Below are positions 26,093 through 38,012 of a stretch of 64,000 bases of DNA, one piece after another. This DNA is from Amborella trichopoda (taxonomy: Eukaryota; Streptophyta; Magnoliopsida; Amborellales; Amborellaceae). The translations under genes were made by a program, and so were the position numbers. The notes under the pieces are model-generated. The model ran no database searches. It saw nothing but the letters and a program-made list of their open reading frames with translations, and had not been told where the DNA came from. The stretch covers positions 6,181,277 through 6,245,276 of the forward strand of contig NW_006499728.1 in NCBI RefSeq assembly GCF_000471905.2. Direction: 5' to 3'. Each line of letters starts with the position of its first letter. Positions within the stretch are counted from its first letter, which is position 1.

Positions 26093-26522
26093 TGAAAATT
26101 TCTTATAGAACCCTAATTCTTCGTATTATTTCATTGTAGACCCTCCTTCCGTTTTTCTTTCAAGCGACATAAGAAAACCCCTAAAGATTTCACTATACCC
26201 CCTTATCTCTTATCTCCCTCTTTTATTGGCTTTTGATCGTAAAAATGAGCCTCAACAAATCTTTTTATACCATTTCAACTCAAAAACTTTTTTAATTGGT
26301 GGAAAGGAAAAAAGAGGGTTAAAAAAGTTTTTGGGATGAAATGGTATAAAAATATTTATTGGGGTTAATTTTTATGGTCAAAAGTCAATAAAAGATGGAG
26401 ATAAGAGATGAGGGGGTACGGTGAAATCTTTAAGAATTTCCTTATGCTGCTTGATAGAAAAATGAAAAGAGGGTCTACCATGAAATAATATGAGAAATTA
26501 GGGTTCTATACAAAATTTTCCC
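26093..26522. repeat. Foldback MITE, family B, copy 2
   Basis: TATAGAACCCTAATTC at the left end mirrors AATTAGGGTTCTATACAAAA at the right end, and the interior continues palindromic (CCTTCCGTTTTTCTTTCAAG near the left end, matched loosely near the right). It is inserted in intron 4 of the ExAD pseudogene and is colinear with 9341-9710. Confidence 0.8.
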
Positions 26523-27023
26523 TTGATATTTCCCATTTGTGTCTGTTTAGCATTATCTATGGTTTTGGGATATTTACCAAGTAAACTGAGTGAAGTTCAT
26601 CTTGTATGTTTCATTCTTGATGCAAGGTTACCGAGGCTTCATGGTGCCATATTTAGTGCCACAGTAGCTGGTATGGAATAGATTGCAGTATACCATCAAT
26701 TCAACCATCTACACAAGAATGGCCCAAGGGGCTTCGACCAAACACAGTTATGAAGCAAGTAAATGGTGACTATATGAACTTTACGGCTGTGGTGACAAAG
26801 AAAAGGCCACTTATATGCATTTATGATTTGCCTGCAGAGTTTCATAGTCATCTCCTGGAGGTTGGTTCAGTTTCTATCCCCAATTTTCATTCAACATTTT
26901 TCATGTTGTTAATCTATTTCATTTGCTATGGTGCAGGGCCGTCATTTCAAATATGAATGTGTTAACAGAAACTATAATTTGAGGAATGAAACGTTATGGT
27001 TAACCCTGTTGTATGGTGCTCAG

Positions 27024-28684
27024 GTATGTAAGGTATTCTAAGGGGAAATTTCCTTCTATGAGAAAACCCCAACCCATTTCGCACAAACACAAAACCATCA
27101 ACCTCTGAATTTTTTGTTGACAAACCCCTACATGACCTTTTCAAATAATTTTGGATTAAAATATCCCTATATGCTATATTGGATTTTTTTTAAAACAAAA
27201 ACATAATCAATCACTTTCCTCTCCCGTTTTCTTTTGTCTCTCTTTGCTCTAGCCTCTCTCCCTGTCCATCATTCTTTTGAAAATGGTGAGAAATGTTGTA
27301 GAAAGTAAAGGTTGCAGTTTAGAGAGAGACAATGGAGTTGAAGAGTTTTAGATCATGAAGATTCATCCTTCGCAAATGGAAAAATGGGAAATCCTTCTCA
27401 GAACTCACCTATAATTTTTTATTACAACTTAGAAGAAGAGGACGACAAAAGTTCTCATTAACATTTTTTTTTTAAAAAAGAGTCCTCACTGTAAGTGCAA
27501 AGTCTTTTGATTATGGAAAGAGAGCTCATAAAGCCTCTTTTGGCTTGTCCCACCAGAGGCTTCTCCAGTTCTCATCTCTTAGCGAAAAGTCCTTGAAACT
27601 CAAATAGATGTTAGGGTTTGTGGTCTTTAAAGGCTGTGAGAGCATGTAAAAAAAGTATTTATAGTGGATTATGCATTTTAGTGGGAGTGTGTAATATTTA
27701 ACACTTTGACTGACCTAGTGTTAGGTGGTCTCTGGCCTTGATTATGTCCAAAACCCTTATCCCTAGGCATTCGGTATTAGCAAAAAAGGTTTGCCGAGGG
27801 TCATCCTGTATTGAGGTCAGAAAGATATACAGGGATAGTTTGTAGGTCAGGAGAACTGTGTGGTCTCCTATATGTGGATGTAGGTTTGTGAGAGCGAGGG
27901 CCAAATCCTTAACAAACTTCTGCATAACATGTACATATAACAACCACATCATTGAGAAGTTAACTATGAAATGAGGTACATGTACATGAACATAGAGAGA
28001 GTCCCCCTTACATCATAGTGACATGTGCTTGGCTTTCTCTTAAAGGAGTGAATTGTAATCTACATTCTAGGGTTTTAATTATACTATTTATTGATCGACT
28101 TTGACAAGCCAATCATGAGCCCTTGCATGAGACTATGGGTCATTGGTTTTATTAGGTCAGTTTGAGAAGACAATTAAAGATCATGGTCACTGTGTCTGGT
28201 GGAGTGCCCTTATAGTCATTTATTTTGATCCATTGGTACCAATTTGCTTCTAGATATTTTATCTTCACTATTAGAAAGATCTATGTGAATTTAGTGTTAA
28301 CTGTACCAAAAAAAAAGAGAGATCTATATGAATTTTAGAATTTTTTTTCAATATTTTTAAAATTAGTTTCTGCTGTAATTTTCTCAACAAGGGTACTTTC
28401 AAAATATTGGTTATGAGTGGGTCCTTGGATCCAACCTCACATGTGTGTCACACCCCATGGTTGGAGCGTGGGGCCCATGAGGTGGGTCCACAAGTCATCC
28501 ACCATAGGGGTGGCACACCCCTCTTCTTTCTTTCTTGATTAGATTAAATTTTAATTAAAAGATGTTTTAAGTTGGTTAAAGAAAGTCTTTTAAAAGAACA
28601 AACGATTAGGGCTATTTTTTGTAGGAGTTGGTTTGACCAAAATATTTATCTTTGACTTCCTACAATTGTGAGACCAACTTGTTT
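27024..28684. other. Proximal part of the 9.2-kb intron 6 of the ExAD pseudogene
   Basis: No gene seen. Contains low-complexity poly-A and poly-T tracts and scattered short ORFs without recognisable similarity. Confidence 0.35.
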
Positions 28685-29155
28685 TATGTGATCGCCGCAT
28701 ACTAATGAAACTGAATGGGAAGTTCTATAGGACAACTATAAGACCGGCTTTGCTTTATGGAGCAGAATGTTGGGCAGTCAAGAAACAATATACCCATAGG
28801 ATGAATGTAGTTGAGATGGATGAGTGGCAAGACAAGAAATGATAGAATTCTAAATAAACATATTCAAGATAACTCAATATGTGAGAAGATGAGAGAAAGT
28901 AGACTTAGGTAGGCTGTCCATATGCAGAGCAAACCCAGTACATCATGTGATAGGAATTATGAGTTAGCAAGTGGAAGGCTCAAAACGGCAAGAGGTAGGC
29001 GTTAAAGGACATGGTTGGAAGTAGTAAGAAAAGATGTGGAGACTTGTGGCCTCACTAAGAGTATGACCCTTGATAGAGCAGAATTGCGGACTGTGATTTG
29101 TGTAGCCGACCCCAAATAATTGGGAAAAGGCTTTGATGATGATGTTGATGATTCC
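28685..29155 (+). mobile_element. RTE-type LINE, 3' end fragment
   Basis: Plus-strand frames carry the C-terminal landmarks of plant RTE LINE polyproteins: KFYRTTIRPALLYGAECWAV, then a degenerate segment with MRESRLR, and GRR...TWLEVVRKDV, LTLDRAELR. It ends in the GATGATGATG-type simple repeat characteristic of RTE elements (29133-29150). Multiple stops show decay. Confidence 0.75.
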
Positions 29156-29849
29156 TTCATTTAGAGATAAATGAGAAAGCTCTAAAAAGTTTTTAAATTG
29201 GCATAATCCCAATTGGACTAGAAATGGATATAGGTTAAATATTAAAGGATAAAGTTCCTAATATGTATCCTTACACCATGATTGTTAATTTATGGGATGG
29301 ATGGCTCATATTTAATTCTCTCTCGTCTTATAGATTTCCTTAATTCCGGTTGATCAAGGGTCTTGAGACCTATATAAAGAGGTGATTTCCCTTTTTCATT
29401 CTCTCCAAGTTTTAGATTCTCTCTCTCCTCCACACCCCGAATTTCTCTCTCTCTCATCTTTAGTTCATATATCTCCCCATCTTAATGGCACGTCACCATA
29501 AAAGAAAATAAGAACAGGTGGTACACCAATCCTAATCTAGGGTTTAATGAAGAAGTGAGGGGTACACACAGCCTGAGAGGGAGGTGCCTTTAAGGCATGT
29601 CTTAATGTTGTTCCAAGGGGTTCTTACAAACCCTAGTTTGAGTGGTATTTCCTAAGGAAGCTTCTAGGCTTTGAAATTCCATTAAGACATATAGGATTAA
29701 AGTGCACCATCAGTCAAGAAATTAGGTGTGGGGTGTACTAAGCCTTCTGAGGGTAACTCTACGCATAATCAAGTAAGTCTTTTCAGTTGTTTATTTTTGT
29801 TTTTTCAATCATATTTCTATATTTGATTGAAAAATAAAAACAAACAACC
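29156..29849. other. Intron 6 continued; no gene seen
   Basis: A stretch near 29390-29460 is CT-rich. No recognisable coding region. Confidence 0.3.
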
Positions 29850-30025
29850 GAAAAGACTTAAATGATGTGGTTGGAAGGACTGAAAAAGGCAAGGAGTAGG
29901 CCCAAAAAGACGTAGCTGGAAGTAGTCCGGAAAGATATGGGGACTTATGGCCTCATAGAGGATATGGCCTTTAATAGAGCAGAATGACCTCACTGGAAGT
30001 AGCTTAAAATGATGATGATGAAGAA
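29850..30025 (+). mobile_element. RTE-type LINE, second 3' end fragment
   Basis: Colinear with 28970-29155: GGAAGTAGTCCGGAAAGATA, GGGGACTTATGGCCTCA, AATAGAGCAGAATG and a terminal GATGATGATG. Shorter and independently degenerated. Confidence 0.65.
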
Positions 30026-31050
30026 TCATATTTCTATATTTATTGTGATTTTCTTGGAACATTAATTGTGCTTAAATTTATGGTAGAAGTTTGGTTTTTA
30101 TTCCCCTTTTAATTTTGGCAATAAAAGGAAAGGTCTTAAGTTATATTTTGGATTTTAATTTTCGTTTATAGGAGTATATTATAGCACTTATAAGTGGAAT
30201 ATAGATTCAATAATAAAGAAAAGAAGAAAAACTTTTGAATTTATAGTCTTGAATTCCACATAGCCATATCTTTCAATGGAGTGATCAATATTTGAAACCC
30301 TATACATGCCTTCCGTTGGAAAAATTCATCAAGTATCAAAGTAATCGCTTTTCCTCTGCAATATTCAAGTGAACTTTTTCCTTAAAAAGGATAAAAACCA
30401 CAAGAGAAAGACAAGTTGTTTTCTACACTACAAAAGTTTTCAGAACTGGTTTAAAGGTGACAGTGCAGTTAAAGCCTAAAGAACTGGAGCGGAAAGGAAG
30501 AATCTGCTTCTTTTCTAGTTCAAATTGCGTAGATGGCAGTATTGTTAAGGCTCTTTATAGAGTAAAGACCCTAAATTTTGTGGAATTTAACATCGATGTC
30601 TATACATTAATTGAAAAGCGCCTCTATTCCTCAAATTTCTCCAACAAGAGGCTTTTTGAAGGTTTACTGGCCTTGAATTCTCTGAGAACAATTGTCAATT
30701 TGAGAAGAAATTGTTTGAATTAACAATAAACAAGCACCCACCTGATGCTTCTCAACTGCATGGTTATGGATTTGACAATCCAAAGAAGAGCTCAGGCTAG
30801 ATGAACTGGTGAATTATTGTCATTAAAGCCCTCGAAGTATGCCTGGTCTTCGAGTTTCCATGATCAATCTTCCTTCCCCCCTAATAACTTTTCCATCGTT
30901 AGTTGTTTTTCTAAAACCCTTAAAAGGGGTGGCTGTTCCGTATAGAAAACTCTAATTATACATATTCTTCTATCAAAAAAGATAAAACTCACCTTCTTTC
31001 CCCTAACTTTTACAGTTGTTTTTCACTATTATGTCCGTTTATAAAAAATG
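30026..31050. other. Intron 6 continued; no recognised gene
   Basis: An 88-codon ORF (30457-30723, plus) has no family I recognise. Nothing else is supported here. Confidence 0.3.
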
Positions 31051-31084
31051 CATATATATATATATATATATATATGAAAAATTC

Positions 31085-31520
31085 TTCCCAACGCCTATAG
31101 GTGAAAATGAATAGTGATTTCGCCTATCCTCATCACCTTCCAAACTTAATTAAACGGTCACAGTTATCTGGTAGCGTTTCAATTTTCATTTTTTTTTCTA
31201 CAAATCCAACTTATTTGAAATTTGGAGCGTGTGTAATTTTTGGAGGTATTTTGATCAATTTATATTTTGTGAATTATTATTTTTTTCATATTTTATTAGG
31301 TGGGTCTCATTAAGATGTACACACATTCCAAATTTCAAATCATTCCGATTAGTAAAAAAATTTTGAAAATTGAAACACTACTGGACAATTGTGACTGTGC
31401 GATGAAGTTTAGATGGTGATGAAGGTAGGCAAAATCACTGGTCATTTTCGCCTATAGGCATTTTGTAGTATCTTCAGCGAAATCACTACTCATTTTCGCC
31501 TATAGACGTTTGGTAGTATA
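31085..31520. repeat. MITE flanked by (TA)n, element 1 of 3
   Basis: Inverted ends: ACGCCTATAGGTGAAAATGA then ATAGTGATTTCGCC at left, and CGAAATCACTACTCATTTTC, GCCTATAGACGTTT at right. A direct internal copy of the right end lies at 31425-31470. TA repeats lie on both sides (31050-31075 and 31518-31527). Confidence 0.75.
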
Positions 31521-31757
31521 TATATATGAGATTGTATACAATGAGATCATTTACCTTTAATACAAATTGTCACAATTACTTTCAACTATTCGATGTGAAA
31601 TTTAAAAGCTTGGATGTGTCACATAGTTCGAGGAAATTTCTTTTAAAGTTTGAGCTTGGTCAATAGAATAAATGCAGCCACCCAATTTGATATCCAATGG
31701 TCAAGATGAATTGAGACCACTTTGTACCAAAGATAAAGGATCTCATTCTATAATTTT

Positions 31758-31790
<33 letters not shown>
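31521..31790. repeat. MITE flanked by (TA)n, element 2 of 3
   Basis: Left end TATGAGATTGTATACAATGA then GATCATTTACC; right end AAAGATAAAGGATCTCATTC then TATAATTTTCTTATATA. These are imperfect inverted repeats. A long (TA)n run (31762-31790) follows directly. Confidence 0.65.
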
Positions 31791-31792
<2 letters not shown>

Positions 31793-31793
<1 letters not shown>

Positions 31794-32867
31794 GAGGTTA
31801 GCCCACTAGCTCGTATCTACATATGAGCTCAATGGCCTAGATTGAATCTGGGCCGATCAGACAGTCACTTAAAGTTTGACTTAGGATCTGCTTTTGTCAT
31901 CTTAGCATTAGCTGTTCATAAATCGAAAAGATATGAATTCCTTGAAGGTATTCTATTAAACAATATCTTTTTCATGATTTGTGTAAGTTCTTATCTTTGT
32001 TCATGATCCGTGCAAGTTATGATAATTTGTCTCTGTCTTTATGCAGATCTTGTGTCGTAGAAAGTGAAAGCAAGCTGCAGATGCTTTAATTCCTTCTCTC
32101 TCTATGCAATGTGTTGTATGCTGAAGATTTTTTTGTTGCATGTGTGTACTTATTGTATGCTGAAGATTTTTCCTTCTCTCTCTAGTGGTTCTGGCTGGTA
32201 GTCCATGTGGAACAAATTATGTCTCTCTCTCTTTAATGTCTTTATATGGATAATCCCTCTTTCTCTTTAATGTCTTCATATGGATAATCTCTCTCTCTCT
32301 CTCATGTCTTTTTGGTGGTTCCTGATATGGAGCTCCTTGCATTTGGATTTCTTAAGCATGACTGTTTCATATGTTTAATAGGGAACCAGTTGGTTTACAT
32401 CAAAACCATTTATTAGTTGATGAACCTTCTAATGAGTTCTACACCTGGGAATTTCATGAATCCTATTATAAGAGAGAAGAACTATAATGATTTTGACAAT
32501 AAGAAAGTGGCTTGCGTTTGTGAATTTGAGTTTTAATATTTTTTTTACAAATCCAAATCACTTTAAATTTTAAGCATTCATTCTTCTCATCAAGACACAC
32601 CTAATAAAAATATTAAAAAAAGAATTCATAAAAAATAAATTGACCAAAATACCCCTAAACAGTTTCAGGGCTATTTTGGTCCCTTTATTTCTTGTAAATT
32701 AATTTTTTGATATTTTTATTAGATTCTCCTATTTTTAAAGAATAACGTCTAAAATTTCAAGTGATTTGGATTCTTAGAAAATAAAAAAAATAAAATTCAA
32801 ATACGAAATGAGGTCGTTACCGTCAGATCAGCCTAGATTCAATCTTGGCCGTTGGGCTCATATGTAG
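31793..32867. repeat. Element with inverted ends, element 3 of 3; right end touches an N gap
   Basis: CTACATATGAGCTCAATGGC then CTAGATTGAATCTGGGCCGA (31829-31868) is the inverse of the segment at 32820-32867 just before the N run. The internal 32540-32780 block is itself palindromic and related to family C (10956-11290). CT-rich simple sequence lies at 32215-32310. Confidence 0.6.
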
Positions 32868-33612
32868 NNNNNNNNNNNNNNNNNNNNNNNNNNNNNNNNN
32901 NNNNNNNNNNNNNNNNNNNNNNNNNNNNNNNNNNNNNNNNNNNNNNNNNNNNNNNNNNNNNNNNNNNNNNNNNNNNNNNNNNNNNNNNNNNNNNNNNNNN
33001 NNNNNNNNNNNNNNNNNNNNNNNNNNNNNNNNNNNNNNNNNNNNNNNNNNNNNNNNNNNNNNNNNNNNNNNNNNNNNNNNNNNNNNNNNNNNNNNNNNNN
33101 NNNNNNNNNNNNNNNNNNNNNNNNNNNNNNNNNNNNNNNNNNNNNNNNNNNNNNNNNNNNNNNNNNNNNNNNNNNNNNNNNNNNNNNNNNNNNNNNNNNN
33201 NNNNNNNNNNNNNNNNNNNNNNNNNNNNNNNNNNNNNNNNNNNNNNNNNNNNNNNNNNNNNNNNNNNNNNNNNNNNNNNNNNNNNNNNNNNNNNNNNNNN
33301 NNNNNNNNNNNNNNNNNNNNNNNNNNNNNNNNNNNNNNNNNNNNNNNNNNNNNNNNNNNNNNNNNNNNNNNNNNNNNNNNNNNNNNNNNNNNNNNNNNNN
33401 NNNNNNNNNNNNNNNNNNNNNNNNNNNNNNNNNNNNNNNNNNNNNNNNNNNNNNNNNNNNNNNNNNNNNNNNNNNNNNNNNNNNNNNNNNNNNNNNNNNN
33501 NNNNNNNNNNNNNNNNNNNNNNNNNNNNNNNNNNNNNNNNNNNNNNNNNNNNNNNNNNNNNNNNNNNNNNNNNNNNNNNNNNNNNNNNNNNNNNNNNNNN
33601 NNNNNNNNNNNN
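32868..33612. other. Assembly gap (745 N)
   Basis: Run of N. It separates the TA-flanked elements from the pararetrovirus remnant. ORFs across it are meaningless. Confidence 0.99.
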
Positions 33613-33800
33613 TTTGGAGTATCTTAAAAATTTGTTTTTTGATATGGTCATCTAATTCTAAAGAATTGATTTTCTTTTGGACCTTGCATTTCTTTTTATA
33701 ATGACCAACCTTGTCACAGTTGTAACAAACATGGATTTTTCTTTTTCTCTTATATTTGAAGGATGGTTTGTCTCTTAGAAATTTTTTGGAGAATTTATCT
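33613..33800 (-). mobile_element. Endogenous pararetrovirus remnant: capsid zinc-knuckle region
   Basis: On the minus strand an open, Lys/Arg-rich stretch contains a CCHC zinc knuckle (C-x2-C-x4-H-x4-C; CYNCDKVGHYKKKC at 33727-33686). This is the nucleic-acid-binding part of a caulimovirid-type coat protein or of a retroelement gag. Its orientation is opposite to the adjoining protease/RT fragment, showing rearrangement. It is cut by the N gap. Confidence 0.6.
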
Positions 33801-33849
33801 TTTGTCTTTTTTGGTAAGGTTTGAACTTTCTTCTTTTAATTGTCTCATG

Positions 33850-35560
33850 CTTTCTTTTGAGAAAAGGCTTTGATGGGGATAAAGTATTGAATCCAAATTG
33901 TTCACAAAAATCTCTGAACTCTTTCCCTCAAGATATTCTAAAAAGAGTACAAAATAAAACCCATAAAAAAAAAGAACCTTCAATATCTGAGCTAAGATTT
34001 GAAATTAATGGAGTCAGAAATGAACTGATAACCTTAAAATCAAGAGTTCAAACTTTAGAACTAGCTCAGGACCCAATCAGAGAAACAATTGAAGAAGAAA
34101 ATATAGAGGAAGAATTTGATCATTTAATCACTGAGCATAATATCCACTTTCCACTAGAAGTTGAAGATACCCTTCCAAAACCTAAAACTGATATGAATAT
34201 AATAGAGACAGTTCAAACTTGTAAATATATAAACTTGATAGATAAAATTATAACTCAAAAATGGTTTACCAATATCAAAATTGTGGTACAAAAGGAATAC
34301 ACCTTCCAAACCACCGCTTTAATAAACTCGAGGGCAGACCTGAATTGTATCAATAAAGATTTGGTACAAACTAAATACTTTCATAAAACTACCCAAATCC
34401 TGAATACGGCAAATGACAGTAAAATGCTCTTCAACTACAAACTGACTAATGCTGCAGTTTGCAACAATGGTACTTGTTTCAATTTTCAACAATGGTACTT
34501 GTTTCAATTTTCCATTTATAATGGTAAAAGGGTTAAGCCAACCTGTTATCTTAGGGACTTCATTTCTGAATATGCTCTATCCAATAAAAATAGATGACAC
34601 ATGGATAGAAGCTAGCATTGAAAGGCATAAGGTAAAATTTACCTTTATTGAAAGCCTAGAGTCCATGAGATTAACAAAATTAAAGATACGATTTCTTCCA
34701 AAGAAAAATTTTTATATCAACTCAAAGAAGAAATAAAGTATAAAAATATAGAAGAGAAACTGTCTCTTCCATAAATATAAAGCAAAATCAAATCTTTAAG
34801 AATAAATATGGAAAAAGATATTTGTGCAGATATCCCCAATGCATTTTGGGATAGGAAGCAACATATAGTAAAATTACCATATGACCCAGATTTTAGAGAA
34901 AGTAAAATTCCTACTACAGTTAGACATATTTAAATGAATAATAGGTTGCTTGAAATTTGCAAGAAAGAGATACAAGAATTATTAGAAAAGAAGTTTATCA
35001 TAAAAAACTCATCACCTTGAAACTGTTCAGCCTTTTATGTAGAAAAGGCTTTTGAGATAGAAAGAGGAACTCCGAGATTGGTAATCAACTACAAACCACT
35101 CAACAAAGTCTTGAGATGGATTAGATATCCAATCCCAAATAAAAGGGATCTCTTGGATAGACTAGTCAATGCATGTATATTTTCAAAATTTGATCTCAAA
35201 TCAGGTTACTGGCAGATTCAAATTTCCGAAGAAGATAAATACAAAACTGCTTTTAATGTCCCATTTGGACAATTTGAATGGAATGTTATGCCATTTAGAT
35301 TAAAAAATTCGCCCTCTGAATTTCAAAACATTATGAATGAAATTTTTAATACTTACACTAAATTTATGATTGTCTATATTGATGATGTACTTGTTTTCTT
35401 TGAATATCTTGAGCAGCACTGGAAACATCAAAGTGCATTTATCAAAGCAATAAAAAATGTTGGCTTACTAGTTTCCGCAAGAAAAATAAACCTTTGCCGG
35501 TCAAAAATTGGATTTCTAGGGCATAATATATATAGAGAGAAAGCTCTTCTTGCCCTTAAT
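33850..35560 (+). mobile_element. Endogenous pararetrovirus remnant: protease and reverse transcriptase
   Basis: The plus strand carries a coiled-coil-like linker (34000-34080), an aspartic-protease-like region (about 34290-34590) and a reverse transcriptase (35078-35530) with FDLKSGYWQIQI, FGQFEWNVMPF and the YIDD catalytic box (near 35375). The RT wording is caulimovirid-like (class-II-type pararetrovirus) rather than Ty1 or LINE-like. Decay is evident: the protease D-S/T-G triad reads N-S-R, a 25-bp tandem duplication sits at 34460-34509, stops separate protease and RT (34735-35077), and RNase H is absent after 35540. It lies in intron 6 of the ExAD pseudogene and is not expected to be functional. 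A Ty3-like retrotransposon is the main alternative. Confidence 0.75.
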
Positions 35561-35639
35561 TTTCATTGTTGTTTTCACTTTCTTCTTCACATTTTTAGCG
35601 AAATTTTCATCAGTTAATAGAGCTTTGTAAAAGTTGCAA

Positions 35640-36062
35640 GATGGAGGGAGAGAGAGAGTACGTAGAAATGTGAGGTGAGAAAGAGGGTGGGGCAAAGTTG
35701 ACACGGAGAGGGAGAGTGGATAGGTTGGAGAGAGAGTGGTTGGGGGGAGGAGGCTTATAGAGATGGAGGGAGGGGTGAAGGGGTGGCAATGGACCCGGAC
35801 CCGACTGGTAGACTCGACCCAAGTCTGGGTATGGGTCCAAAAATTGTACCCAGTGGGTAGGGTCGGGAGACAATTCTTGGACCTTGAACACTATTTGGGT
35901 TCGGATTTGGGTCCGGTCCGGGTCGCCACCCCTTCAGGTGCGAAGAGAGAGGGGGGTGTAAGGAGGAGGCTTATGAGAAAGGGAGAGAGGGAGGGGAGGC
36001 TTAGGGGAGAGAGAGAGAGAGGGGATTTCTTGCTAGATGAGAGAGTTTCTCTTTTTAAGTAT
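35640..36062. repeat. GA-rich tract interrupted by a MITE
   Basis: Purine-rich GAGAGA/GGAGG sequence (35640-35775 and 35940-36025) on both sides of the element at 35778-35934. Confidence 0.7.
35778..35934. mobile_element. hAT-like MITE, 157 bp
   Basis: Terminal inverted repeat AAGGGGTGGC / GCCACCCCTT. The interior is built from GGGTC/GACCC words (GGACCCGGACCCGACTGG, GGGTCCGGTCCGGGTC). The same end type occurs at 46898-47232. No clean 8-bp target duplication was found here. Confidence 0.65.
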
Positions 36063-36064
36063 AA

Positions 36065-36215
36065 TTTCTCGTGTTAAGAGTGTTTCGGTCCAAAATTCTT
36101 TGAAAAAGCCATGCGGGCCTTTGTTGACATGCAGGTTAGAAGTTGGGGTTTTTGTGTTGTGCCAAACGAAGTTGGGAGTTTTGTGTTGTGCCAAAAGAAG
36201 TTGGGGGTTTTGTTA
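36065..36215. repeat. Short tandem repeat, about 33-bp unit
   Basis: GAAGTTGGGxGTTTTxTGTT, GTGCCAAA repeats about three times just upstream of exon 7 of the ExAD pseudogene. Confidence 0.6.
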
Positions 36216-36710
36216 TGGGGAAAGTCCAGTTCAGTTGATCGATTGAGCATTCTTTGTGCTCATTTTGCAGATGGCACTCTATGAGAGTATCTTGATCAGT
36301 CCTTATAGGACTACAAATGGTGAGGAAGCAGATTATTGCTATGTCCTAGTGCTTGATTCATGTCTAATCAATTGTGCAGATGCTGCACCACACTTGTCCT
36401 CCGAGGTATCAGGTCACTTTGTATTGTACATGAAAAGCATATTTGTGTTCCTTGACCATTTTCCCTTAGATTATTAACATTTCTTAAAACAATTGTCTAT
36501 GGCTGGGGTTTAGTTGTTCTTTTACAAATTGCTATCTTAAAACACTAATGAAATCAATTTTAGTAATTGAAGATATCAGGTACTGTGCAACTTGAAATCT
36601 CATACTTTCTTTTCGGAAAACACTTGTATCAATTTCCTTTTCCTTTTACAGGTATGCACTTGCTAAGAATGATCATGTTTCACATGTTCACTGACGATGT
36701 CCCTTTGAGA

Positions 36711-38012
36711 CAATGTTTTTAGGACCAGACGAGAGGGTGAACCAGTGAGGGCACTCGTTTGGTCGGACCGATTCTCTGGTCAGACCGGTCAAAAAATTAA
36801 AAAGAATAAAAATTAAAAAGGAGAAAAAATATGGGAAGAACAGAAAAAAAATGTTGAAAACGAAAAATTTCAGAAAATTATTGAGGATGCAAATAAAATT
36901 AGCACACGCCATCTGTTCATACCTCCTGATGCTATGTAATCAATTATTGCTATAATCATATTAATATAAGTAAAGCAGAAAATACTATGAAACCCACAAA
37001 TTCCTGATGATGTTAAGACCCGACCCGACCCGACCAGCATCAATTGACCTATCTCAATGGGACCCTAAAGTCGACGGAAACCTTTTTCATTTTCTTTAAC
37101 AGTGTTAAAGAAAATTTAACTGAGTTTTTAATCATTTTTAGTTTGTTATGGGGTGTTATTGTATTTTTCAACATTTGGGTGGATTTTTTTGGGTTAAGAA
37201 CATTTTTTAGAGACATTGGATCTTTGGCCTCTCTCTCTCTCACACACACACACCGAAAAAACCCTAGCCTTGTGGCTATTAGACCCGCAACTTTCTGAGC
37301 TTGTTCCAGCCACTCAATCAGAATTTAATTTATTCCTTGGTTTATTTGTTTTAGATTTTTAAAAAAGTAAGTAAGGTTGAAAATCTTTATTTTTTTAGTG
37401 TTTTTACAATTAATGAATTTTTTTTTTTTTTCAAAATTGCTACCTGTAGTTTTTTCATTCATTCTAAAGGTTTTTTTGGCTTTTTCTTCTTTTTTTTTTT
37501 TTACTGTTTGTTTTTTGGCTTTTAATAGTTAAATGATGTAGGTATTTGCACAATTTGTGGATTTGTGCATTTTTGGTGTATAAATGTTTGCTTTTTATTT
37601 TTTGATTACTTGTCTTATTTTATATTTTATTATGTTCATGGTTCATGACTTTTAACATTTTATGACCTTTTGTTTTGCCTTTATTACAATTCCATTTATA
37701 GGCTTCTTGTTTGATGACTTATTGAAGTGCATCATGCTTCATGAGAACGAATTGAGATATGGACATTTTTATGATTTTATTTTTGCATGCAAATAATTTT
37801 TTTGAATTTTCTGAATTTTCTATTTTTTTCTTTTTGTCCGAGTTTCTCTGTTTTTTTTAGTTTACTACTTTTTTATTTATTTTTTATTTTTTTTCATTTC
37901 ATCGTTTTGAGTATTGCATCGTTCTTTGACTAATTTGACCAGACATGTGCCATCATTGGTTCGGCTACTGGTATGGTCTTCACAACATTGCGATTCTGGA
38001 CCATGAAAACAT
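36711..38012. mobile_element. Non-autonomous hAT-like element, about 1.3 kb
   Basis: The ends are inverted: AATGTTTTTAGGACCAGA (left) versus TCTGGACCATGAAAACATT (right). Subterminal GACCGG/CCGGTC words (36770-36790) resemble those in the elements at 41478 and 42563. The interior is AT-rich without coding capacity. A target duplication was not resolved. Confidence 0.5.

Noticed and set aside
32839..33655. ORFs of about 260 codons on both strands
   Set aside because: They consist of N bases.
35774..35940. GGGTC-rich stretch as a possible GC-box promoter for exon 7
   Set aside because: It has MITE-type inverted ends and the same word pattern recurs inside another MITE at 46898-47232.
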